A stretch of DNA of 64,000 nucleotides from Brevundimonas sp. (GCF_030656255.1 NZ_JAUSOE010000026.1:29382-93381); one strand, 5' to 3'. Counted from the stretch's first letter, positions 41,095 to 49,355 are shown. Notes: generated by a model from the letters alone, not told the origin. Made by a program: numbers and translations.

Positions 41095-41546
41095 CGGAAG
41101 AGGCTCCCGATGATGTAGGCCGCGATCAGTTCTTGACCGACTTTCTCAACGACCTCTTCTTCCTTGCTGAAGGCTGCGCCCCCGAGGAACGAACGGGCCG
41201 GAAGGTCATCACCGTCACCGAGTTCCTGTGCCTTGGCGACAGGGCTGTCCGATCCGATGTTGGCTTGGAACGGCGAGGCATTCCATTCGAGGCTGTCACG
41301 CATTTCGCCGGTGCGAAGCAGCGGTTCGGTGGCCGAATAGCCAAGGCGAACGCGCTCTTCGATGGTGGACGGGGCCAGCGTGGGCCAAGCAGCGAAAGGA
41401 CCGGCATCGAACTGATAGGTTCCGATGCGGTCCTGCGCTTCTTCGTGGACGATCTTGGCGCCTTCACTCAACGCATGCTGCTGCGCGATCAGGGCACCGC
41501 CCTGAATCGCTGCAAGTTTAGCGGCAAAGCCGAGTAGAGTTCCCAT
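41091..41546 (-). CDS. Virion morphogenesis / tail completion-like protein
   Basis: 151 residues. LLRTGEMRDSLEWN, IGSDSPVAKAQELGDG and LPARSFLGG form the pattern of HK97 gp10-like / Mu virion morphogenesis proteins, which cap or join head and tail. Its location between chaperone and tape measure is unusual, since these normally sit near the connector genes. Start overlaps the chaperone's TAG (CTAAATG junction). Confidence 0.6.
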   Translation of the reverse strand: MGTLLGFAAKLAAIQGGALIAQQHALSEGAKIVHEEAQDRIGTYQFDAGPFAAWPTLAPSTIEERVRLGYSATEPLLRTGEMRDSLEWNASPFQANIGSDSPVAKAQELGDGDDLPARSFLGGAAFSKEEEVVEKVGQELIAAYIIGSLFR

Positions 41547-42067
41547 TTAGTCCTTTTGCTTCCAGCGTCGGCTTGTCCAGTCGAACTCTCCCCCTTCGAG
41601 TTCTCCGAAGATCACTTCGAAGGCGAGTAGTTCAGTCGCGTCCAACTCCATTGCTTCATGAAAGGGAACGCCGTTCCTGACGCAGTTCAGGGCTGCGCGA
41701 AGCTCGACGTTCCCGGTTAGTTTTTTGCCGCAGCCCAAACGTCGTCTTGGTTTTGGGGAGCGAGGCTTTCCGCCCAACGGGCGACGGCTTCCATGCCCGC
41801 GTCGTCCAGTCGGCCGATCAGGGATTCCACCGCCTCGACGGACTTCGGGAACTGCATGGGGGTGTCGTCAATCTGGCGCACCGAGGCGGCCAGCGTGGCG
41901 TAGATCATGTAGGGCTGGTTCGAAGCGGCATCGCCACAGGCGCGGGTCAGTTTCGCGCCTTCGAGCGTGTTCAACTTCTTGATATGAAGTTCGCGGCCAT
42001 CAGAGTCTTTGATGATGGTGCTATTTGAGGATGCGACAGCAACAGCGGTGGGAATCTTGTCAGTCAT
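41547..42067 (-). CDS. Tail assembly chaperone with programmed -1 frameshift
   Basis: ORF 1 (42067-41717, 116 residues; MTDKIPTAVAVASSNSTIIKDSDGRELHIKKLNTLEGAKL) resembles Mu gp41-type chaperones. It ends GCA AAA AAC TAA. A -1 slip on A-AAA-AAC replaces Asn-stop with Lys-Leu-Thr and continues in the overlapping frame (KKLTGNVELRAALNCVRNGVPFHEAMELDATELLAFEVIFGELEGGEFDW) to the stop at 41547. This gives a G/GT-type pair of short and long chaperones that coat the tape measure during assembly, as is usual just upstream of it. Confidence 0.85.
41720..41726 (-). other. -1 ribosomal slippery heptamer A-AAA-AAC
   Basis: On the minus strand the zero-frame codons are GCA AAA AAC TAA, so the heptamer AAAAAAC is in register for tandem slippage, one base before the zero-frame stop. 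The -1 frame is open for 57 codons beyond. Confidence 0.85.
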
Positions 42068-42126
42068 TTGTGTATACCTTTTCCGGGGCTAATTATTAGT
42101 GCGACGCGACACAGCAAGCCGCACCA

Positions 42127-42134
42127 GTATTTAG
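42127..42134 (-). promoter_or_regulatory. Late-promoter octamer before tail chaperone
   Basis: CTAAATAC followed by TGG and a leader of 59 nt to the chaperone ATG, with a GGAAAAGG ribosome-binding stretch. Confidence 0.6.
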
Positions 42135-42180
42135 CGAGGACATGCTGTGCCGCGTCTGTTGTCCCCGGAGAAGGACACTC

Positions 42181-42189
42181 GTATTTATG
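42181..42189 (-). promoter_or_regulatory. Second late-promoter motif before tail chaperone
   Basis: CATAAATAC, 47 nt upstream of the 42127 octamer in the same orientation. Either a tandem promoter or a chance match; no start codon follows closely. Confidence 0.45.
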
Positions 42190-42230
42190 AGTAGACACCT
42201 TCAAAATGGCGCCTTACCTTAAATAACACT

Positions 42231-42461
42231 ATGTTCAAGAAGCTGCTTTACATCGCAGGGGCTGTCGGCGTGTTGGTCGGAGGGATCACACTCGCCACGA
42301 TCTCGCAGCCCCATGAATTCACGTCGGTCCAAGACCCACGGGGGCCAATCACTGCGCCACTCGCCCCGGCCAATCCCCAACAACCCGAGGCGGGCAAGGA
42401 CATGCCTGACTGGTGGTATGACCCGGCTGGCATCCGCTGCGCCGGTCCCAAATGCGACTGA
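42231..42461 (+). CDS. Small membrane-anchored protein (moron)
   Basis: 76 residues on the opposite strand to all neighbours. N-terminal membrane or signal helix (LLYIAGAVGVLVGGITLATI), then a Pro-rich exposed part with two Cys near the end (RCAGPKCD). TTAAATAA-CACT-ATG at its start resembles the late octamer in plus orientation. No function recognised. Confidence 0.55.
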   Translation: MFKKLLYIAGAVGVLVGGITLATISQPHEFTSVQDPRGPITAPLAPANPQQPEAGKDMPDWWYDPAGIRCAGPKCD

Positions 42462-42472
42462 TGGAGGGACGC

Positions 42473-42799
42473 ATGTCTGACACGATGACGATCAACGGTC
42501 GGGCCTACCGATGCACGACGCCAAGGTTCTCGATCAAAGCCGCCATGATGACGGCGATCACCAGCTTCATGGTGGGCGGGCTGATCAGCATGATCCTGCT
42601 GTTCGTGTTCTTCCCGCTCGGGCTTCTGTCGGCCCTGCTGACGCTGGCGTTGCCCTTCGTCATGGGGTCGATCATCAGGGCGGCCCCCTGCCCCCACTGC
42701 GCCGGGACGGTCCAAATGATCGGCAAGGCCAGCAAATGCCCCGACTGTCGAACGTCGCTGGCACTGCGGGACGGCAAGGTCGTTGACCTGACCCGCTAA
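42473..42799 (+). CDS. Membrane protein with zinc ribbon (moron)
   Basis: 108 residues from the ATG at 42473, 11 nt after the previous gene. Two adjacent membrane helices (AMMTAITSFMVGGLISMILLFVFFPLGLLSALLTLALPFVMGSII) are followed by a C-x2-C...C-x2-C ribbon (CPHCAGTVQMIGKASKCPDC). With the preceding gene it forms a plus-strand cassette inside the tail operon, closed by a terminator. Possibly lysogenic conversion or exclusion. Confidence 0.6.
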   Translation: MSDTMTINGRAYRCTTPRFSIKAAMMTAITSFMVGGLISMILLFVFFPLGLLSALLTLALPFVMGSIIRAAPCPHCAGTVQMIGKASKCPDCRTSLALRDGKVVDLTR

Positions 42800-42807
42800 C
42801 AAAAAAA

Positions 42808-42827
42808 GGGCACCCCGGAGGGTGCCC
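42808..42827. terminator. Bidirectional Rho-independent terminator
   Basis: Perfect 8-bp stem GGGCACCC-CGGA-GGGTGCCC, with an A7 run on one side and a T-rich stretch on the other. It separates the plus-strand cassette from the convergent tail tube gene and can serve both. Confidence 0.85.
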
Positions 42828-42852
42828 TTATTCTTTGGATGGCTTCAGCCGA

Positions 42853-43293
42853 TCACTTCACTTCGCGGGTTTGCGCCTTGAAGGTGATCTTCTGTTTGAC
42901 TTCCTTGTCGGCTGCGTAGGTGCCGCCATCGTCCATCTTCAGCGAAACGCCGGTGAACTTGTAGATCGTTTGGCCGCCACCGGCTTCGTCGATGTAGCCG
43001 AAGAGCGTGGCGTTCAGCAGCGTGCCCGAGGCGTTGAAGTTCGCTTCCATAGCCGCGAAGAGGCGGTCCAGTTCGGCGTTCTTGCGGTAGACCTCGAAGC
43101 TGCCCGACCAGCCCTTCGGGATTTCACCGAAGAGTTGGAGGCCGCGAACCGGATCGACGTTGACCGAAGCAGTTTCCTGCTTCTGGTCAAAGCCAGTGCA
43201 ATTTTCGAGGTCGAAGGTCTGGTTGCCGACTTGAAGCTTGAACGCCCCATCGCGACCGATGCTGAAAGAGTTGGAACCGTTAGAGACTGGCAT
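42853..43293 (-). CDS. Tail tube protein
   Basis: 146 residues, starting MPVSNGSNSFSIGRDGAFKLQVGNQTFDLENCTGFDQKQ. Beta-rich; follows the sheath gene by 24 nt, as in Mu (gpM) and P2 (FII). ELDRLFAAMEANFNASGTLLNATLFGYID and YKFTGVSLKMDDGGTYAADKEVKQKITFKAQ fit the tube fold. Confidence 0.8.
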   Translation of the reverse strand: MPVSNGSNSFSIGRDGAFKLQVGNQTFDLENCTGFDQKQETASVNVDPVRGLQLFGEIPKGWSGSFEVYRKNAELDRLFAAMEANFNASGTLLNATLFGYIDEAGGGQTIYKFTGVSLKMDDGGTYAADKEVKQKITFKAQTREVK

Positions 43294-43317
43294 GATCCTG
43301 TCCTTTTCTTATTGTTG

Positions 43318-44844
43318 TTAGCGGACGAGGACGACGGTCTGACCGCCTTCGACGTTGATCGTGAGGTAGCGCGTGATCGACTGGAATCGGACCTGCACAT
43401 CGACTTGGAGGTAGCCGAGGCTGGTGCGCGATTGCGGGTTGTTCGTCTTGTCGCAGAAGACGACGTAGGGCGGGTTGCCGTCTTCGTCGTTCGACAGGAT
43501 GCCAGCCGAGACGCAGTTGCCGAGGAAGGTATCGAGACGGGTCGTGACATTGCGGAACGTGTCCGCGTTGATCACGCCACCGATTTCGCTGCCCATGCCG
43601 GAATCAACCGTCGAGGCGAGGTAGTCCATGACGCGGGCGTAGTTGTCGCCGTTGGTGTCCGGGTTGCTGGACGTGTTCACGCCACCAGCGACCGACCAGT
43701 AGTTGCCGCCCGGCGAAGGGAAGGCGATCACGTCGATGCCGTTGCGGAACATGTCCGCCTTTTCGGCGCGGCTGTATTGCGAGGCCGAACCTTGGGCCAG
43801 ACCCGACTTCTGCGATCCGAGGATGCCAGCCAGCGGCTTGTTCAGGGCCGAAGCCTCGGGCGACATGCCGACCAGCTTGCCAGCGTCGAACGCGGACGGG
43901 TTGACCAGACGGGTGACGCCGTTGGTCAGGTCGCGCCAGTAGATGTGGTCACCAAGCAGGTAGTGGACCCATGCGCTGTCGATGGACGCCTTGGCGGTCT
44001 TGGCTTGGGCGATGGTTTGGCCAGCCGGGCCAGCGACGACCATGACGGTCCCCTCTTCGCGGCCGAACGCCTCGATGTTGGCCAGAGCCGAACCGTCGAT
44101 GTCTGCGAGGACAGCGACAGCAGCGGCGGTATCGCGAAGCTGATACATGCCGGTGCGCGATGCGCCGTCCGTGCCGATCAGGTCAGCAGCAGCAGTCGTG
44201 CCGTCAGCACCGCCGGTGAAGGGTTGAGCCGTCGCGGTCAGAGCCGGGATCGCGGTGGGGGTGCCACCAGCCGAAGCGATGACCAGTTCCGAAGCGGCGC
44301 GGACACCGGCGCCGGTGTTGATCGCGGCGATCAGGGCGGGCCAGAAATCAGCCACGACGTTCGACAAGTTGTCGAACTCTTCGGTCTTGGACAGCTTGCC
44401 CGAGTTCAGGACGGCGCGGACGGTGTTGGCCTTGGAGCCAGCCGTGAAACGGATGGTCAGGTCGTTGCCGAGCGAACCGACATACTTGCCGGTCAGGGTT
44501 GCGCCCGAGGGGCCAGCAGTCGCGGCAACAGCGCAGGTGGCTGCAGCGGCGCCGGTGCCAGCAGCACGGACGACGATGAAGCTTTCAGCAGCTTGAGCGG
44601 CGGCGACGGCGCAAACCGTGCCAGCGTCAAACTGACGGTTCATCACCGGGCCGAAGATGGCCAGATAGCCAGCCATATCGCAGGTGACGGGGACATTGAC
44701 CGGACCCCACGAAGCCGAACCGACGACGCCGAGGATATTGGTCGGGACGCCATTCAGAGAACGGGCACGCGGCTTGCGGATCGTGGTGTAAACACCGGGA
44801 ACGCCAAGTGCGTTCATGTTCAGAGTGCCTTCGAGGACAATCAT
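43318..44844 (-). CDS. Contractile tail sheath protein
   Basis: 508 residues. VPGVYTTIRKPRARSLNGVPTNILGVVGSASWGPVNVP at the N-terminus, and VRFQSITRYLTINVEGGQTVVLVR at the C-terminus (the sheath core domain), with PSPGGNYWSVAGGVNTSS before it. Largest tail structural component, paired with the tube gene. An alternative start is nine codons in (44817). Coupled to the 59-residue gene upstream by TAATG. Confidence 0.85.
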   Translation of the reverse strand: MIVLEGTLNMNALGVPGVYTTIRKPRARSLNGVPTNILGVVGSASWGPVNVPVTCDMAGYLAIFGPVMNRQFDAGTVCAVAAAQAAESFIVVRAAGTGAAAATCAVAATAGPSGATLTGKYVGSLGNDLTIRFTAGSKANTVRAVLNSGKLSKTEEFDNLSNVVADFWPALIAAINTGAGVRAASELVIASAGGTPTAIPALTATAQPFTGGADGTTAAADLIGTDGASRTGMYQLRDTAAAVAVLADIDGSALANIEAFGREEGTVMVVAGPAGQTIAQAKTAKASIDSAWVHYLLGDHIYWRDLTNGVTRLVNPSAFDAGKLVGMSPEASALNKPLAGILGSQKSGLAQGSASQYSRAEKADMFRNGIDVIAFPSPGGNYWSVAGGVNTSSNPDTNGDNYARVMDYLASTVDSGMGSEIGGVINADTFRNVTTRLDTFLGNCVSAGILSNDEDGNPPYVVFCDKTNNPQSRTSLGYLQVDVQVRFQSITRYLTINVEGGQTVVLVR

Positions 44845-45023
44845 TAGACAGTTTCCTTCTGTTCTTCTTGTTTTTGGGCGGCGGCTTTACGGGCCTTTGC
44901 CTTCTTGACCGCCACCACGAACATCGGGCGCGTTTCTTGGTATTCGGCGACAAGCGCAGGATCGGTGATGTGGTCACCGGCCTTGAAGCCGTCGAAATCG
45001 GTTAGAACAACCAGTTCAAACAT
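44844..45023 (-). CDS. Short pre-sheath protein (DUF2635 / Mu gp38-like)
   Basis: 59 residues: MFELVVLTDFDGFKAGDHITDPALVAEYQETRPMFVVAVKKAKARK plus a Lys/Gln-rich tail. Mu-type phages carry a gene of this size just before the sheath gene. Overlaps the upstream gene by 8 nt. The frame extended to 45083 lies inside that gene and is disregarded. Confidence 0.6.
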   Translation of the reverse strand: MFELVVLTDFDGFKAGDHITDPALVAEYQETRPMFVVAVKKAKARKAAAQKQEEQKETV

Positions 45024-45906
45024 TGATGATCCTTTCAATCGTGATAGGTCCATCCGGGTGGAACTGGCCGACCAACTTTCCACTACTATTTAGACCAGCA
45101 AACAAAACGCCCGGCACTTGCTCGACCGCATTCGTCGGATATTCTACTTCCCACCGCTCAACGCGCTTGAAGATGTCCACTTTGGCGGTCGTGTCGTCGG
45201 TCCAGACGTTCAGATATTTCGGAGCGTTGGTGACGCCGTATTCGAGTTCGAACCGGCGGACCTGCATCAGGGTCGGAGCGATCAAACGGCCGATGGCGTC
45301 GCGGATCGCGGGCGTGGGGGCATAGATCGCGATGCGGAAGGCTTGGACCTGACGGGCCACTTCGACGCTGGTGAAGCTGTCCGACACGACACCGGCGATC
45401 AGCTTGTGGCCGCCGGGCACATAGATTTGGTTCTGCGAGACTTGGGCGCCGTTGATCTGGCTGGCGAGGTTCTGCGCCACGGCCGAAGCCGTCTCGCCAC
45501 CAACGCAGCGATAGGCATAGCCAGTGTTCCCGACGCCGATGCCGACGACCTGCCCGGCCGTCCCCAGACCTTTGATCGCCACCGTGGGATCGGTGACTTC
45601 GACGGACATGGTGATCGGCACGGTGTGCGTGACGACCGGCGGGGAACGCAGCGGCTTCAGGATGCGGGTCATGCCCTGTTCGGGGCCGACGATAATCAGG
45701 ACGCGGCCAGCGTCCATGTCTTCATCAATGGCCGCCGACACGGGGAAACCGCGCTTGATACGGATTTCGACGGTCTGGCCACGGGCGTCCTTGACCCCGG
45801 CGATGTTGGGGCGGGCCGCCGGTGGATTGCCCACGCTGGCCGAGCCAGTCAGCTTTTGGCCGAGGCTGGCCACGAAGGCGTTTTCGATATCGGACAGGTC
45901 GATCAT
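45016..45906 (-). CDS. Head-tail / tail terminator-region structural protein
   Basis: 296 residues, located where Mu has gp37 and neck proteins. Beta-rich domains (VVTHTVPITMSVEVTDPTVAIKGLGTAGQVVGIGVGNTGYAYRC...) and RIAIYAPTPAIRDAIGRLIAPTLMQVRRFELEYGVTNAPKYL, which looks like a tail-terminator-like region. Exact role not assigned. Contains an internal CTAAATAG at 45086-45093 in the sense orientation. Confidence 0.5.
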   Translation of the reverse strand: MIDLSDIENAFVASLGQKLTGSASVGNPPAARPNIAGVKDARGQTVEIRIKRGFPVSAAIDEDMDAGRVLIIVGPEQGMTRILKPLRSPPVVTHTVPITMSVEVTDPTVAIKGLGTAGQVVGIGVGNTGYAYRCVGGETASAVAQNLASQINGAQVSQNQIYVPGGHKLIAGVVSDSFTSVEVARQVQAFRIAIYAPTPAIRDAIGRLIAPTLMQVRRFELEYGVTNAPKYLNVWTDDTTAKVDIFKRVERWEVEYPTNAVEQVPGVLFAGLNSSGKLVGQFHPDGPITIERIINV

Positions 45907-46541
45907 GCCGTCACCAGCCCGCAGGTCAGACGCCAGCCGAGTTCAGTCAGTTCAGGGGACGAAATCACCCATTCGGTGCCGTCATCGAGACGCAGCCGGT
46001 CATGGGTCCGCACGTCGCCGGTGTTGAAGACGGGCATCAGCACATCGAACCACGGCACGCGGGTATCGAGCGGCCCGTTCAGCACCGACCGTTCGCCTTT
46101 GGTGCCTTCGAGGAATGACACAGGCCAACCCGTCAGGGTATCCGTCTGCGTGCCCTCGGGGGCGGGATAATAGGGATCATGCTGGCCAGAGCCGGGGCGA
46201 TAGATCGAGGCGACGGCGTTGCACTTCACCGCCATCGTAGGCGCGATGTCCTGCATCGACGCGATGAACCACGTCCCGTTGCCGCCAACGAAGTAGTCAC
46301 CGACTTCGACGGTCGTGCGGTCCACCGCAGCAAACCAGATCGTCTTGCCGTAGAGGGCCACGCGCTGAACGCTGAAATCCGACTTGGGGTCGAACAAGCA
46401 GTCCAGATCACCGACCTTGTTCTGATCTGAAATGGGGTTGAAGGCCGTAGACGCGCGATACTGGCCATAGGTGCGCCCGAGCTTTCGAGCGATCTTCCCA
46501 TAGCCGCGATCAAGCTTCGGCTGTGCCGAGACGCGATCCAT
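45903..46541 (-). CDS. Head-tail connector region protein
   Basis: 212 residues: KIARKLGRTYGQYRAS near the N-terminus, VEVGDYFVGGNGTWFIASMQDIAPTMAVKCN in the middle, and DDGTEWVISSPELTELGWRLTCGLV at the end. Order (after a 128-residue connector, before the tail genes) suggests a neck or stopper protein. No firm family. Confidence 0.5.
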   Translation of the reverse strand: MDRVSAQPKLDRGYGKIARKLGRTYGQYRASTAFNPISDQNKVGDLDCLFDPKSDFSVQRVALYGKTIWFAAVDRTTVEVGDYFVGGNGTWFIASMQDIAPTMAVKCNAVASIYRPGSGQHDPYYPAPEGTQTDTLTGWPVSFLEGTKGERSVLNGPLDTRVPWFDVLMPVFNTGDVRTHDRLRLDDGTEWVISSPELTELGWRLTCGLVTA

Positions 46542-46928
46542 TTAGACGACCCAATGAACGCCGCCGGAGCGGAGGCCGGGGCCGGGCTTCAACTGAAGGA
46601 ACTGGCACAGACGCTTGCGCCATGCGTCATACAGGGCGGTGCGCTCTGCAATCTCGGTCTTGTTCCGACGCAGCGGGCCAAGCACGTCGTCTTCGAGGTT
46701 GTCAGCAGCAGCAAGAATCGCCTCTTCAAGGCCCTTCAGAGCCATGAGATATTTGCGAACCTGAACGCCCTCTTCCTCGGTCAGAAGGCCCATGCGGTAT
46801 TCCAGCACTCCTTCGTCGTTGACCAAGACGCCGAACAGCATGCTGTTCATGTCGATGCCACGGGGCGGATAGCCCATGAACCGGCGAATGTCGGTCTTTT
46901 CGGAGTCGGTAAATACTGCTGCGCTCAT
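46542..46928 (-). CDS. Head completion / adaptor protein (Mu gp36-like position)
   Basis: 128 residues starting MSAAVFTDSEKTDIRRFMGYP. Helical (LLTEEEGVQVRKYLMALKGLEEAILAAADNLEDDVLGPLRRNKTEIAERTALYDAWRKRLCQFLQLKPGP), as expected for a head-tail adaptor after the capsid gene. First gene behind the octamer at 46933. Confidence 0.55.
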   Translation of the reverse strand: MSAAVFTDSEKTDIRRFMGYPPRGIDMNSMLFGVLVNDEGVLEYRMGLLTEEEGVQVRKYLMALKGLEEAILAAADNLEDDVLGPLRRNKTEIAERTALYDAWRKRLCQFLQLKPGPGLRSGGVHWVV

Positions 46929-46932
46929 AGCA

Positions 46933-46941
46933 GTATTTATG
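46933..46941 (-). promoter_or_regulatory. Late-promoter motif before connector-tail operon
   Basis: CATAAATAC-TGCT-ATG on the minus strand. Confidence 0.72.
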
Positions 46942-46975
46942 CGGGCGACCCTTATTACGGCCCCGCGCTATAGGT

Positions 46976-47407
46976 TCATCCAGTCGGGAGGACTTCTTCG
47001 GGGTCTGGGCTTCCAAGCCGGTCCCAAGCTTCCTCATAGATTGAAAGGGCATATGACTTCGGTTGGAGCCAATATGACACCTTACCGGCGTCGTTTACGC
47101 CCCGGTGGGCGGCGGCCTTCACTTCTTCCTTCGTCATAATGTAGCAAGTCGGCGACGCCGTGTTGGCGTTGATCGTGATGACCCACCAGTAGGATCGTAG
47201 CGTATCAAGCGACCCACCCAATGGGACTGGCGAGCGTTTCGCCAAAGCCTTGGACTGGATCGGAAGAACACGGATTTCATCGTCCGTAGCGGCGTAGAGG
47301 TCTGCGCCCCGCGCGTTGCGGACAGTGGGCATGACATGCCACCCGCGTCGGGAGAGTTCGCGTGCGACGTGATAAAGCCCTGCGTTTCCGGTGAGTTGAT
47401 GGCGCAC
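46976..47407 (-). CDS. PD-(D/E)XK nuclease-like protein
   Basis: 143 residues if the GTG at 47407 is used; the longer frame to 47470 runs through a terminator hairpin and is rejected. HQLTGNAGLYHVARELSRRGWHVMPTVRNARGADLYAATDDEIRVLPIQSKALAKR has the order of a PD-(D/E)XK core: Asn/Glu helix, GADL, then IQSKA. Function unknown; Holliday-junction resolvase-like or restriction-type folds share this pattern. It is inserted between capsid and connector genes without a late octamer of its own. Confidence 0.6.
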   Translation of the reverse strand: MRHQLTGNAGLYHVARELSRRGWHVMPTVRNARGADLYAATDDEIRVLPIQSKALAKRSPVPLGGSLDTLRSYWWVITINANTASPTCYIMTKEEVKAAAHRGVNDAGKVSYWLQPKSYALSIYEEAWDRLGSPDPEEVLPTG

Positions 47408-47446
47408 GGATTTCCCTCGATTTTTCGAGACCACCCATATCAGAGA

Positions 47447-47478
47447 AAAGGCCGGTGAGGTTTCCCCCACCGGCCTTT
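47447..47478 (-). terminator. Terminator behind the major capsid gene
   Basis: Stem of 11 bp (AAAGGCCGGTG with CACCGGCCTTT) about 30 nt downstream of the capsid stop, ending in a T-rich run in the minus direction. It should let capsid be expressed separately from the connector/tail genes. Confidence 0.8.
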
Positions 47479-47504
47479 CTGATCTTCCGTTTCCGGCGAA
47501 ACTC

Positions 47505-48743
47505 TTACGAGTGTTCGAGGATGATCGCGCGCTTCAGCGAACGACCGTTTGCGGTCGGGATGTTGGCCGAGGTAGCCAGCTTGTCCACGGGAGCGGCGAA
47601 GCCACCGATGTAGACCCATGCTTGGCTGATCCAGCCACCCAGAACGTCCAGCGGAGCGCGGACGATTTGGGCAACGCCGTTTTCGAACGTGATGTAGTGG
47701 GCACCACGATACTGGTCTTGGTTGGCGTAGGCGTTGTTCGTGTAAACGCCTTCAACCAGCGTGTCGGCGCCAACGAGGATGGAGCGGTAAACCGAGCCGT
47801 TCTTGATCGCCATGTTGGTCTTGACGAAGCGAACGCCAAGGGCGCGCTCGATTTCGCCGTCTTTCCATTCGTCCGAAGCATTCGAACCGTTGTGGAACGC
47901 TTGGAAGAGCGGGTCAGCATACAGACCGGGCATGGCTTCCGGGTGGACGAACATGACATACGGGCCGGGGACTGCGTTGGCTTCCATCTTGGCCTTGGCT
48001 GCGAGGATCGCAGAAGCCGACAGGAAGTCCGTGGCGACCAGAGCCGAGGCCGAAGCCTTGTTGCCCGGACGCAGGATCAGGCCAGCGGTTTCGCCGACGA
48101 CCGGACGACCGGCGGTGCCGTTGGCGACCGAGACGTTGGTTGCAAACTTGATCGTGCCTTCGCCGCTCGTTGCTTCCGGCGTGGTCGGAGCGACGGTCAG
48201 GACGGTGTAAACCGAGTCACCAACCTTGACGGCCTGACCGGCTTCGAAGCCAGCGATGTTCAGGACGGTGATGGTGTCGCCAGTGGAGCCGAGGGTCGTT
48301 TTGACTTCGGTGTTGGCTGCGCCGTATGCGGAGAACAGGGCGTTGCGGGCCAGTGCGTCAACCGACGAAGCCGATTGGATCGCCATGTTGCGGGCGTTCT
48401 TCAGGAACGTGGACGAAATGGCGACGGAATCCATCGTCAGTTCGGTCTTCGCCAGATCGCCGTAGCGGTTCAGGGTCAGGTTGTATTGCTCGACGTTGCC
48501 GTTCGAAGCGGTCAGGCCGCTGTTCAGGTCATCGGCGCCAGCGTTGGCAATCGGGTCCGTCTTGATCGGGCGCAGACCGTCGCGGGTCTTGATGATCGTT
48601 TCGCCGATGCCAGCCGAGAACGGGACACGTTCGGCGATGGAGCGGAAGCCGAGTTTCGGCTTCAGTGCTTCTTGGATGACGCGATCAAGAGTGCCGTCTT
48701 GGACCAGCACTTGAAGGCTGGCGGGCAGTTGATTGAGAGACAT
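47505..48743 (-). CDS. Major capsid protein
   Basis: 412 residues. IAERVPFSAGIGETIIKTRDGLRPIKTDP, then NRYGDLAKTELTMDSVAISSTFLKNARNMAIQSASSVDALARNALF (the N-arm and spine helix of an HK97 fold), a beta-domain insertion, and GPYVMFVHPEAMPGLYADPLFQAFHNG. It follows the scaffold gene by 69 nt and is closed by a terminator. The leader has a GCCCTC/GAGGGC hairpin just before GGAAAG. Confidence 0.82.
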   Translation of the reverse strand: MSLNQLPASLQVLVQDGTLDRVIQEALKPKLGFRSIAERVPFSAGIGETIIKTRDGLRPIKTDPIANAGADDLNSGLTASNGNVEQYNLTLNRYGDLAKTELTMDSVAISSTFLKNARNMAIQSASSVDALARNALFSAYGAANTEVKTTLGSTGDTITVLNIAGFEAGQAVKVGDSVYTVLTVAPTTPEATSGEGTIKFATNVSVANGTAGRPVVGETAGLILRPGNKASASALVATDFLSASAILAAKAKMEANAVPGPYVMFVHPEAMPGLYADPLFQAFHNGSNASDEWKDGEIERALGVRFVKTNMAIKNGSVYRSILVGADTLVEGVYTNNAYANQDQYRGAHYITFENGVAQIVRAPLDVLGGWISQAWVYIGGFAAPVDKLATSANIPTANGRSLKRAIILEHS

Positions 48744-48812
48744 TTTTAGTTTCTTTCCGCCCTCTCTTCGGAGGGCTTGGGTCGTCTTTTAGATTGGCCC
48801 GAGGGCCTTCAG

Positions 48813-49355
48813 TCACAGACCGAGTTGTTGCTTGCGAGCGGCCCACGCAGCGTCGGACAAATCCTTGGCGTTGGGGGTGGTTGAGTCCGCTTTCGGCATC
48901 TTCGCGGTCGATGACGTGCTTGCTGATTTCGCTGCGCCTTCAGTGAAGAAGTGCGGCTTGGCTTCCTTGAAGCTGTCCAGAAGAGCCTTCAGGTTCTCGG
49001 GCTTGCCGTTGTCATCGAACTTCAGTTCGGACAGGTCGATAAGCTTGAGAGCGTCCGGGTCCACGATGCCTTCCTTGACAGCCAGAGCTTCAAGGCGGGC
49101 TTGCGCGACTTCGACGCGGGCCGAGGTCTTCAGGGTGGTGACTTCCTTTTCCAGTTCGTCCGCCTTGCGGGCCTGCTGTTCCAGATCACCAATCCGGGTC
49201 TTGTATTCCGCGTGCTTGGTGCGGAGCTTCACGTTGTCGGCGATTGCCTCTTCGCGAAATGCCTCAAGCTGTTCGTAAGTGTATTTCCCCGCCCCTGCGG
49301 TTTCCTTCACTTCGGTCTTTGCGGCTTCAGAGCCGGTTTCTGCTTCAGTAGTCAT
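48813..49355 (-). CDS. Capsid scaffolding protein
   Basis: 180 residues, acidic and coiled-coil rich (YEQLEAFREEAIADNVKLRTKHAEYKTRIGDLEQQARKADELEKEVTTLKTSARVEVAQARLEALAVKEGI), with a Pro/Ser/Lys-rich C-terminus that would bind the capsid shell. Located between portal and capsid genes, the usual place. Confidence 0.75.
   Translation of the reverse strand: MTTEAETGSEAAKTEVKETAGAGKYTYEQLEAFREEAIADNVKLRTKHAEYKTRIGDLEQQARKADELEKEVTTLKTSARVEVAQARLEALAVKEGIVDPDALKLIDLSELKFDDNGKPENLKALLDSFKEAKPHFFTEGAAKSASTSSTAKMPKADSTTPNAKDLSDAAWAARKQQLGL

Noticed and set aside
42835-44847. 670-codon plus-strand frame over tail tube and sheath
   Set aside because: Opposite strand of clearly recognised sheath and tube genes; no domain pattern.
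45086-45093. CTAAATAG inside a structural gene as a late promoter for the sheath unit
   Set aside because: Last base deviates from the class, it is internal to a coding region and 63 nt from the next start; kept only as a note under that gene.
47408-47470. Longer N-terminus for the PD-(D/E)XK-like protein
   Set aside because: It would read through the perfect terminator hairpin behind the capsid gene; the GTG at 47407 is more plausible.
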